NCBI GenBank assembly: GCA_021154065.1
Contig: JAJKJG010000381.1
Coordinates: 1 to 7,308, forward strand
Direction: 5' to 3'
Source: Methylobacterium sp.
Lineage (GTDB): Bacteria > Pseudomonadota > Alphaproteobacteria > Rhizobiales > Beijerinckiaceae
DNA length: 7,308 nt
The notes beneath the pieces were generated by a model. That model had not been told where the DNA came from. It made no database searches and saw only the letters and a list, made by a program, of their open reading frames with translations. Both the position numbers and the translations under genes were made by a program. This document shows positions 1-5,963 of this stretch, piece by piece. Every line of letters begins with the position of its first letter. Position 1 is the stretch's first letter.

Positions 1-417
1 ACCGCGCGTCTCAAGGGCACGACCCGCACCCTCACCGAGGCAGTGCGCGATCTCGCCGAGACGCGCATCCGGGCGATCACCGAGGCGACCTGCGCCGCCT
101 ATGGGGCGAAAGCCTCGGTCGACTACCGCCGCGGCTACCCGGTCACCGTCAACCACCCGGAGCAGACCGACTTCATCGCCAAGGTCGCGGCCGAGGTCGG
201 CGCCGGAGAGCGCGCCGTCGACACCACGATCGTGCCGCTGATGGGGTCCGAGGACTTCTCCTACATGCTCGAGAGCCGCCCCGGCGCCTACATCTTCATG
301 GGCAACGGCGACACCGCGAGCGTCCACCACCCGAAATACAACTTCAACGACGAGGCGATCCCCTACGGCGTCTCGCTTTGGGCCAAGGTGATCGAGACGG
401 CGATGCCGGCGCGCTGA
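1..417 (+). CDS. M20-family amidohydrolase (hippurate hydrolase / aminoacylase type), C-terminal fragment
   Basis: The gene enters from the left edge in frame 1, so only the last 138 residues and a TGA stop are visible. M20D amidohydrolases are dinuclear metal enzymes that cleave N-acyl amino acids or similar amides. Seen here are L-K-G-T-T-R-T-L at residues 4-11 of the fragment, the usual strand of the lid/dimerisation domain; Y-R-R-G-Y-P-V-T-V-N-H at 42-52; M-G-S-E-D-F-S-Y-M-L at 81-90; and V-H-H-P-K-Y-N-F-N-D-E at 108-118. The last motif matches the conserved C-terminal histidine region of the family that contributes to the metal site. The open frame has no internal stop and ends normally. 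The first metal-binding motifs lie outside the window, so activity and substrate cannot be judged. The stop lies 7 bases from the stop of the convergent M48 protease gene, leaving almost no room for a separate terminator. Confidence 0.92.
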   Translation, partial: TARLKGTTRTLTEAVRDLAETRIRAITEATCAAYGAKASVDYRRGYPVTVNHPEQTDFIAKVAAEVGAGERAVDTTIVPLMGSEDFSYMLESRPGAYIFMGNGDTASVHHPKYNFNDEAIPYGVSLWAKVIETAMPAR

Positions 418-424
418 TCCCGGT

Positions 425-1507
425 TCAGGCGGCGGCCGGGGGACCCCAGGGGCTCGGCGGCGCCGGAGCCTCGACCGCAGGAGGCGCTTCCGGCTGCGGC
501 GGAGGGCGGTGTCCGCCGGCGTAGCGGACGAGCGCGTCCATGCGCTCCTCGATCGGCGGATGGGTCGCGAAGAGATCGGCGAAGCCCGAGCGCGGGTTGT
601 CGACACACATCTCCATGAGGCCCGACGGCACGCCCTCGAGCTCGCCCTTGCCGGAGATCTTCATCAAGGCCGAGATCATGGCGTCGGGGTTCTTGGTCAG
701 CTCGACCGAGCCGGCGTCGGCGAGGTACTCGCGCGAACGCGACAGCGCGAAGCGGATCACCAGCGAGAGCGCCCAGGCGAGTGCGATCAGCGCCAGCGCG
801 ATCAGGATCGCGACGAAGGCGCCGCCGCCGCCCTTGCTCTTCGAATCCGAGCTGCTCGACGCGCGCGAGGACGATGAGCCGCCCCAGCGCGGCAGCACGT
901 CGATCCAGCGGAAGACGAGCTCGCCGAAGAACGAGATCACGCCGGCGATGACGACCGCGGTGACCATCATGCGCACGTCCTCGTTGCGGATGTGCGTCAG
1001 CTCGTGCCCGAGCACCGCCTCGAGCTCGGCGTCGTCGAGCGCGGCGAGAAGCCCGCGGGTGACGGTGATGGCGTATTGCTTCTCGTTGAGGCCGGTCGCG
1101 AAGGCGTTGAGGCGGTCGGTGTCCATGATCTTCAGGCGCGGCATCGGCACGCCGCGGGAGATGCACAGGTTCTCGAGCAGGTTGTAGAGGCGCGGATCGT
1201 TCTCGCGGGCGACGCCCTCCGAGCCGGTCACGGCGTCGATGAGCCCCTGGTGGAAGCGCGAGGCGACCCACACCCACAGCGCCGTCGCGGCGGTGACGAC
1301 AGGGGTGAGCCAAAGGAGGTCGCGGGCCGCGGCGCGAAGGTAGTCCTGCACCGCGCCGCCCGGCGTCGGCGGGCCGAGCTCCAAGGCTCGGAACAGGAGC
1401 GCGAAGGCGAAGGTCAGGACATAGACGAGGACGAACAGCCCGACGACGAGCGCGACCGATCTTCGCCGGTTCGCCTGGATATGCGTGTAGAGGCCGAACG
1501 CGGCCAT
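425..1507 (-). CDS. htpX: HtpX-like M48 membrane zinc metalloprotease
   Basis: The product is 360 aa. M48B proteases of this type are inner-membrane zinc endopeptidases that degrade damaged membrane proteins, with the active site on the cytoplasmic side. The zinc motif H-E-L-T-H is at residues 168-172, and the third ligand is probably E260 in S-R-E-Y-L-A-D-A. The conserved F-A-T-H-P-P-I-E-E-R motif is at 313-322. Hydrophobic spans lie at about 17-39, 65-82, 181-200 and 229-252. A Ser/Gly-rich low-complexity segment (about 209-229) separates spans 3 and 4, and a Pro/Ala-rich tail follows residue 333. The ATG at 1507 was chosen because it precedes the N-terminal membrane segment, lies 16 bases after the lemA stop and has a modest GGAA about 7 bases upstream. 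The frame stays open to 1801, but that extension runs antisense-free over lemA in another frame and looks non-coding. The pairing with lemA is a common arrangement. The htpX name is by family; orthology to E. coli HtpX is not established. Confidence 0.9.
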   Translation of the reverse strand: MAAFGLYTHIQANRRRSVALVVGLFVLVYVLTFAFALLFRALELGPPTPGGAVQDYLRAAARDLLWLTPVVTAATALWVWVASRFHQGLIDAVTGSEGVARENDPRLYNLLENLCISRGVPMPRLKIMDTDRLNAFATGLNEKQYAITVTRGLLAALDDAELEAVLGHELTHIRNEDVRMMVTAVVIAGVISFFGELVFRWIDVLPRWGGSSSSRASSSSDSKSKGGGGAFVAILIALALIALAWALSLVIRFALSRSREYLADAGSVELTKNPDAMISALMKISGKGELEGVPSGLMEMCVDNPRSGFADLFATHPPIEERMDALVRYAGGHRPPPQPEAPPAVEAPAPPSPWGPPAAA

Positions 1508-1523
1508 CGGCGCGTTCCGGGCG

Positions 1524-2081
1524 CTAGAACTTGACCTGCGGGGCGACGTCGAGGGTCTGACGCTGCGTCTCGCCGACGTCGAAGAACTCGCGCACGGTGA
1601 AGCCCATCTGGCGGGCGAACAGCACCGCCGGGAACGATTGGATCGAGGCGTTGTATTCCGAGACCGCGTTGTTGAAGAAGCGCCGCGCCGCCGCGAGCTT
1701 GTTCTCGACGTCGGAGAGCTCGGACTGCAGCTGCTGGAAATTGGTGTTGGCCTTGAGGTCGGGATAGGCCTCGGAGAGCGCCATGAGGCGCCCGAGCGCA
1801 CCCGACAGCGCCCCTTCGGCCGCGGCCTGCTGGGCCGGGCCGCTTGCGGTCAGCGCGGCGTTGCGGGCCTGCACGACCGCCTCGAGCGTGCCCCGCTCAT
1901 GCGTCGCGTAGGCCTTCACGGTCTCGACGAGGTTCGGGATGAGATCGTGCCGCTGCTTCAGCTGCACGTCGATGTCGGCGAAGGCTTGCGTGACCCGCTG
2001 CCGGAGCGAGACGAGCCCGTTATAGGTGACGACGCCGTAGAGGACGACCGCGACGACGATCGCGAGAAGGACCCATTCCAT
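1524..2081 (-). CDS. lemA: LemA family protein
   Basis: The product is 185 aa, the usual length for LemA. These proteins have one N-terminal membrane helix followed by a helical bundle; their biochemical role is poorly defined, and they are often encoded beside M48/HtpX proteases. Residues 2-19 form the hydrophobic anchor. Family signatures follow: Y-N-G-L-V-S-L-R at 20-27, D-I-D-V-Q-L-K-Q-R-H-D-L-I-P-N-L-V-E-T-V at 36-55, E-A-Y-P-D-L-K-A-N-T-N-F at 104-115, A-A-R-R-F-F-N-N-A-V at 131-140 and Y-N-A-S-I-Q-S-F-P at 143-151. The frame is open to 2126, but the start at 2081 is preferred: it begins directly before the anchor and has a strong purine-rich ribosome site. The gene is 66 bases downstream of the yfhO-like gene and 16 bases upstream of the protease, so lemA and htpX are very probably one transcript. 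Confidence 0.93.
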   Translation of the reverse strand: MEWVLLAIVVAVVLYGVVTYNGLVSLRQRVTQAFADIDVQLKQRHDLIPNLVETVKAYATHERGTLEAVVQARNAALTASGPAQQAAAEGALSGALGRLMALSEAYPDLKANTNFQQLQSELSDVENKLAAARRFFNNAVSEYNASIQSFPAVLFARQMGFTVREFFDVGETQRQTLDVAPQVKF

Positions 2082-2085
2082 GCGG

Positions 2086-2094
2086 CTTCCCCTT
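2086..2094 (-). promoter_or_regulatory. Ribosome binding site of lemA
   Basis: On the minus strand the bases read AAGGGGAAG, ending 4 bases before the ATG at 2081. This is the clearest Shine-Dalgarno sequence in the window. It decides the lemA start in favour of 2081 over the upstream in-frame start at 2126, which would add 15 residues before the membrane anchor. Confidence 0.75.
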
Positions 2095-2147
2095 GTGACC
2101 GCTTCGCTTAAGCCGGAACCTGACACGCCGGCCGAGGGCGGACAAGC

Positions 2148-4529
2148 TCAGCGCCAGCGGCAGGTCAGGGGCGTCGCGCCATCAGCTTCGCGCCAGGCGC
2201 CGGCGAGCGGGCGGAAATCGAAGCGGACCGTGTGGCGGCCCGGCGGCACCGCGACGGCGCGGAACAGGACGTTGGCGCGAAGGACCGGAGCGTCCGCGCC
2301 GTCCACCGCCGCGAACCACCAGGGGTGGTAGGGGTCGTTGACAACGACGTACCCGCCGCCCGGCGAATCCGCTTCGATGACGACTTCGCTATTGCGGTAG
2401 GAGACGATCCGCGCTGTCCCACGCTCGCCGTCATGCCCGGCCTCGGGCCGGGTGTGACGGTCGAGCAGCACCGTCGTCCGCAGGTCCACCTCCGGCCATT
2501 CGCCGCTCTTCAGCGTGGCGGCGAAATCCGCGGACGCTGCGCGGTCTGCAAACAGCACGCGCGGCATGGCGCGCGGGTTCTCGTACAGGTACCGGCCGTC
2601 ATAGGAGCCGAGAAGGTTCAGATCGCCCGGCCGCAGCTTCGGGTCGATGGTCTCGATCGGCGCTCCGGTCGCGATGAAGCGCAGCCCAAGAAGGTCGGCC
2701 AGCGTCGAGCGGTAGGACGGAAACAGCGGCGAGAACTTGCGCTGCTCCGGCAGCGCGACGGTGTCCTCGGCGCCGGTCGCCGCGGCGTAGAGGGCGAGCC
2801 GCACGGGATTGTAGCCGAGCACGTTGTGCAGGCGATGCACGAGGCTCGCATTCGGCCAGTGGAAGCCAAGCCCGGTCAGCTCGACGCGGTCGAGCGAGCC
2901 GTCGCCGAGACGAGCCCGCAAGGCGCCGAGCAGCGGGTCGCGGCTCTCCGGCCGCAGCACCTCGTACATGGCGGGCGGCAGCGCCGTCGATTCGTTCGGG
3001 CCGTTGTTCCAGGCGAGATCGGCGACGAGGAACGCCGGCACGGCCGCCGTCGCGGCGGTCGCCCAGGCGTGGCTTCGGCGCAGCCGCGCCGGGTCGGCGG
3101 CGACGAGGATGAGGCTCGCGCCGAGCCAGGCGAGCGACCCCGCAATCGCCGTGAACGCCGCTGTCGGCGCCCCCTTGTGCAGGGCGAGCACGGTCGCGCC
3201 GCCGAAGAGCGAGGCAACCATGACGATCTCAGCCGCGCGGTGCCACCGGGTCGCGGCCGGCAGCGTTCCGCTCCACCAGCGATGGACGGCGTAGCCGGCG
3301 AGGATCGCGGCGAGCGCGCCATAAAGGAAGGTCGCGTCGGCCGGGCGGCGGAAGAGATCGACGCCGGGCAGGTGCCAGAACAGGAGCCCGAAGGCCGGCG
3401 TGTAGCGCCCGAGCGCATAGACGATGAGCGCCGCGGCGGCGATTGTGAAGAACCGGACCTCCCGGGCCCACAGGACGCCGCGCATGGCTCCGACGGCGAT
3501 CGCGGCGATCGGCAGCGCGCCGATATAGACGACGCCCATGTTGCGGGCGAAGAACAGGTCGACCGGCCCCCAGCGCGGGCTCGGCGGCCCCCAGTAATCG
3601 AGGAACGGCCCGTCGGCGCCGAACAGGTTCGGGATGACGCCGGTGAGGAGCAGCGCCGGGTGCTGCGAGCCCTGGCCGGCGCCGGCAAGGTCGATCGCCG
3701 CCCGATTCGAGCTCGCGGACAGCAGCATCGTCAGGACAACCGGGACCACGACGACGAGCGCGCCGGCGAGCGCGGCGAGGATGAGCGGCGGGAGGCTGCG
3801 CCGGATCGCGACCCGCCGCAGCGGCGCTGCCGCCCAGGACCAGAGCACGGCGCCGACGAGCAGCCAAAGGCCGAGATAGGCGACCTGGTCGCGCCCGAGC
3901 GCCATCAGCCCGGCGGCAACGCCGGCCATCGGCCCGAAAACGCGCGAGCCCCGCTCCAGCGCGCGGAGCAGGAGCCACAGCGCGATCGGCCACCAGGACA
4001 GGCTCATCACCTGCCCGACATGCTGGATGCGCCAGGCGGCCGAGGCGCCGAAGGCGAAGGCGAGCGCCGCCGCGACGGCGCCGATCGGGTGCCAGCCCCG
4101 GTCGCGGAACAGGAGAATCAGCGCCACCCCGCCAAGCCCGAGCATGCCGAGCTCGACCGCGTCCGCGGCGCGAAAGCCCGGATCGGCGTCGAGAAGCGCG
4201 AGAAGCAGGTGCGGCGGCGAGAAGATCAGCGACTGCGGGTCGGCGATCTGCGGGTGGCCCGAGAACACATAAGGCGCCCACCAGGGCGCTTCGCCGCGGC
4301 GGATCGATTGCGCCAGGAACTGCAGCTGCGGATAGAAATGCGCCTTCGCGTCCCACGGGACGGTGACCCGGCCCGAGAGCCAGGGCCAGGACAGCGCGAG
4401 CCAAGCGAGGCCGAAGAGCCCGAGCGTCGGCCACAGCGGCCAGCCGGCGGCGCTCCAGACCGCCGGCAGTGGCGCCGCCGGAAGCGGACCGCGGCCAGGC
4501 GGGCCGGGCTCAGTCGTGCGCCGGAGCAA
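2148..4529 (-). CDS. YfhO-like polytopic membrane protein (putative GT-C type glycosyltransferase)
   Basis: The product is 793 aa. Members of the YfhO/GT-C-like group are multi-span membrane proteins thought to transfer sugars from lipid-linked donors on the outer face of the membrane; the substrate here is unknown. About 12 hydrophobic spans are seen, for example near 33-52, 125-141, 148-165, 173-192, 203-230, 246-271, 331-349, 359-375, 400-416, 432-450, 459-477 and 487-505. The first external loop carries P-W-D-A-K-A-H-F-Y-P-Q (58-68), with an acidic D60 where GT-C enzymes place a catalytic or metal-binding residue, then F-S-G-H-P-Q-I-A-D-P-Q-S (89-100). After the last span comes a soluble domain (about 506-793) containing Y-H-P-W-W-F-A-A-V-D-G (734-744) and P-P-G-R-H-T-V-R-F-D-F-R-P (762-774), typical of the YfhO C-terminus. 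The final membrane span that some YfhO proteins have is absent. The start is TTG, the only start codon before the first span; it lies 20 bases inside ribA and has no clear ribosome site. Confidence 0.82.
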   Translation of the reverse strand: MLRRTTEPGPPGRGPLPAAPLPAVWSAAGWPLWPTLGLFGLAWLALSWPWLSGRVTVPWDAKAHFYPQLQFLAQSIRRGEAPWWAPYVFSGHPQIADPQSLIFSPPHLLLALLDADPGFRAADAVELGMLGLGGVALILLFRDRGWHPIGAVAAALAFAFGASAAWRIQHVGQVMSLSWWPIALWLLLRALERGSRVFGPMAGVAAGLMALGRDQVAYLGLWLLVGAVLWSWAAAPLRRVAIRRSLPPLILAALAGALVVVVPVVLTMLLSASSNRAAIDLAGAGQGSQHPALLLTGVIPNLFGADGPFLDYWGPPSPRWGPVDLFFARNMGVVYIGALPIAAIAVGAMRGVLWAREVRFFTIAAAALIVYALGRYTPAFGLLFWHLPGVDLFRRPADATFLYGALAAILAGYAVHRWWSGTLPAATRWHRAAEIVMVASLFGGATVLALHKGAPTAAFTAIAGSLAWLGASLILVAADPARLRRSHAWATAATAAVPAFLVADLAWNNGPNESTALPPAMYEVLRPESRDPLLGALRARLGDGSLDRVELTGLGFHWPNASLVHRLHNVLGYNPVRLALYAAATGAEDTVALPEQRKFSPLFPSYRSTLADLLGLRFIATGAPIETIDPKLRPGDLNLLGSYDGRYLYENPRAMPRVLFADRAASADFAATLKSGEWPEVDLRTTVLLDRHTRPEAGHDGERGTARIVSYRNSEVVIEADSPGGGYVVVNDPYHPWWFAAVDGADAPVLRANVLFRAVAVPPGRHTVRFDFRPLAGAWREADGATPLTCRWR

Positions 4530-5625
4530 GCGCGGCGAGCGGATCGAGATCGATATAGTGGCCGGCGCGGTCGCGTTTCGAGGCGAGATAGCGCACGTTC
4601 TCGGCCGTCGGGCGGCCCATGACCCGCTCTTCGGAGACGACGTCGAGGCCGGCCTTCGCGAGCGCCTCGATCTTGAGCGGGTTGTTGGTCATGATGCGCA
4701 CGCTCTTGACCCCGAGCTGGGCGAGCATCTCGGCCGCGAACTCGAAGCGGCGCTGGTCCTGGTCGAAGCCCAGCATCTCGTCGGCGTCGTAGGTGTCGTA
4801 GCCCTGCGCCTGGAGCTTGTAGGCGCGGATCTTGTTGGCGATGCCGTTCCCGCGCCCCTCCTGGTCGAGATAGAGCAGGATGCCGCCCTCGCCTTCCGCC
4901 ATGTGGCGGACGGTGTCGCGGAGCTGGTCGCCGCAGTCGCATTTGAGGCTGCCGAAGAGATCGCCGGTCAGGCACGCGGAGTGCAGCCGCACCGCGACCG
5001 GCCCGGCGAGATCCGGGCTGCCGACGATGATCGCGACCTGGTCGCGCAGGCCCTCGCCGCCGCGGAAGACCACGAACTCGGTCTTCGACGCGCCTTCGAG
5101 CGGCACCGGCGCGCGGCTGATGATCTTCACGTCCCTCGCCTTCGCACGGCGGTAGTCCCGGACCGCCTCGCTCTCGACCCGCAGGATGGAGGCGTCGAGC
5201 GTCCGCGCATCGACCGGCACGACGAGGGCCGCCGGCAGCACGAGGGCGAGCCGCATCAGCTCGAGGGCATCCTCGTCGAGGGCCGCCGCCGGCGCGACCG
5301 GGGCATCGATGCGGGCGTCGAGCTTGAGGGCGAGCTGGGCGATGCGGCCGTGGTCGATCACCGGGCAGCAGATGACGCCGGCCTGCGTGCGCTCGACGCC
5401 GAGGCGGCGCAGGCGCGCGGCCGCGAGCACGAGCCGCGGCCGACCGCAGGCGACGGGCGCGAGCCGCTGGCAGAGCTCCGGCTCGAGGCTCTCGGCGCTC
5501 GCGACGAGCACCGCCTCGCCCTGCCCCTGGACGAGGACCGGCCGGCCGGCGCGGATTTCGGCAAGGCTTCGTTCCACCGCGGTCTGCCCGCGATCGGTCG
5601 AGATCTCGAATGGGTGAGACGCCAT
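4510..5625 (-). CDS. ribA: GTP cyclohydrolase II with degenerate N-terminal RibB-like domain
   Basis: The product is 371 aa. GTP cyclohydrolase II opens the imidazole ring of GTP and releases formate and pyrophosphate to give the first riboflavin precursor, in the cytoplasm. The C-terminal half (about 168-360) has the complete catalytic set: zinc cysteines C218, C229 and C231 in R-L-H-S-A-C-L-T-G-D and K-C-D-C-G-D; Y-L-D-Q-E-G-R-G-N-G-I at 252-262; D290 and R292, aligning with the catalytic D126/R128 of E. coli RibA; and T-N-N-P-L-K at 313-318. The first ~165 residues start like RibB (A-V-E-R-S-L-A-E-I-R-A-G-R-P-V) but lack the acidic D-D-E-D-R-E-N-E-G-D motif, so DHBP synthase activity is not expected. 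The ATG at 5625 was chosen because RibB/RibA similarity begins just after it. The frame is open further, with an ATG at 5700 and a TTG at 5757; no strong ribosome site favours any of them. It is probably the first gene of the minus-strand block. Confidence 0.93.
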   Translation of the reverse strand: MASHPFEISTDRGQTAVERSLAEIRAGRPVLVQGQGEAVLVASAESLEPELCQRLAPVACGRPRLVLAAARLRRLGVERTQAGVICCPVIDHGRIAQLALKLDARIDAPVAPAAALDEDALELMRLALVLPAALVVPVDARTLDASILRVESEAVRDYRRAKARDVKIISRAPVPLEGASKTEFVVFRGGEGLRDQVAIIVGSPDLAGPVAVRLHSACLTGDLFGSLKCDCGDQLRDTVRHMAEGEGGILLYLDQEGRGNGIANKIRAYKLQAQGYDTYDADEMLGFDQDQRRFEFAAEMLAQLGVKSVRIMTNNPLKIEALAKAGLDVVSEERVMGRPTAENVRYLASKRDRAGHYIDLDPLAALAPAHD

Positions 5626-5793
5626 GGACTTGAACACAACCTCGAAGACTTCTGGCTCGACCGCGCTTCGCCCCGTAACGAAAGGCTCCGCGGGCCGCAT
5701 CGGCAGGCCCACCCAGCAGCGGCGGCACCATACCACCATCGGCGTGAATGGGAACAATCACCGCGCATATGGCGGAGAATTCGCTTTAGATGC

Positions 5794-5812
5794 ACCTTCT
5801 ACGAAGGTTTTT
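5794..5812 (+). terminator. Short hairpin with T tract, weak terminator-like element
   Basis: ACCTTC (5794-5799) and GAAGGT (5803-5808) form a perfect 6-bp stem with loop TAC, and five T residues run from 5808 to 5812. The stem is short and half AT, so termination would be weak. It could instead be an inverted-repeat operator site for a regulator acting on ribA or the HAD gene. No annotated plus-strand gene ends before it. Confidence 0.35.
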
Positions 5813-5883
5813 GAACCATAGCTGAATGGCCAAGCCCGCGTAACGGCGTCGCGGCACATGCCTCCCCTGTCCGGGCCGGAACG

Positions 5884-5914
5884 CTTCAACTCACCGGCTC
5901 TTAACCCTATGCTA
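5884..5914 (+). promoter_or_regulatory. Possible sigma-70-type promoter for the HAD gene
   Basis: TTCAAC (5885-5890) and TATGCT (5909-5914) are separated by 18 bases in a locally AT-richer stretch that precedes the HAD gene. The match to the consensus is partial. If used, transcription would start near 5921, immediately before the terminator hairpin at 5926. Confidence 0.2.
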
Positions 5915-5925
5915 TCAACCTGCGT

Positions 5926-5946
5926 GGGGCCGCCTGGCCCCTTTTT
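5926..5946 (+). terminator. Intrinsic (Rho-independent) terminator in the leader of the HAD gene
   Basis: GGGGCC (5926-5931) and GGCCCC (5936-5941) form a perfect all-GC 6-bp stem around the tetraloop GCCT, directly followed by TTTTT (5942-5946). This is the classic terminator layout and works only for plus-strand transcripts; on the minus strand the hairpin is not followed by T residues. It ends 17 bases before the HAD start codon. It could stop a short upstream plus-strand RNA or act as an attenuator of the HAD gene. Confidence 0.65.
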
Positions 5947-5963
5947 CGTCCGCCCGATTCGCC

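Larger units (their letters stand above)
5626..5963. other. Divergent intergenic region between ribA and the HAD gene
   Basis: These 338 bases separate two divergent genes, so promoters for both must lie here or close by. Parts of it (about 5745-5830 and 5880-5920) are visibly more AT-rich than the genes. I looked for an FMN riboswitch ahead of ribA and did not find its conserved core on the minus strand. Two plus-strand hairpins with T tracts are listed separately. A 13-codon plus-strand reading frame (ATG at 5748, TAG ending at 5789) ends 4 bases before the first hairpin; it has no good ribosome site and may be chance. I see no tRNA and no convincing protein gene. Confidence 0.7.

Noticed and set aside
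418..445. CCCGG/CCGGG inverted repeat near the convergent M20 and protease stops as a terminator
   Set aside because: Only 5 bp with a 12-base loop, no T tract, and it lies mostly inside the protease coding sequence.
2095..2147. Heat-shock (RpoH-type) promoter before lemA
   Set aside because: A CTTGTC-like element is present on the minus strand but no matching -10 element occurs at a suitable distance.
2232..4622. A 796-codon open frame on the plus strand, opposite the yfhO-like gene
   Set aside because: The translation is dominated by Arg, Gly, Glu, Ala and Asp with no domain or membrane pattern, as expected for an antisense frame in high-GC DNA. The minus-strand frame has clear membrane spans and YfhO motifs.
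4363..5814. A 483-codon plus-strand frame opposite ribA, and a 511-codon minus-strand frame (4226-5761) in another phase
   Set aside because: Both overlap the unmistakable ribA frame and show only low-complexity Arg/Ala-rich translation with no family motif.
5624..5821. A 65-codon plus-strand frame starting at the ribA start and crossing the intergenic region
   Set aside because: It has no recognisable motif and its start overlaps the ribA start antisense; it is not supported by composition or a good ribosome site.
5626..5880. FMN riboswitch ahead of ribA
   Set aside because: Reading the minus strand, I could not find the conserved RFN core segments; the location is suggestive but the sequence is not.
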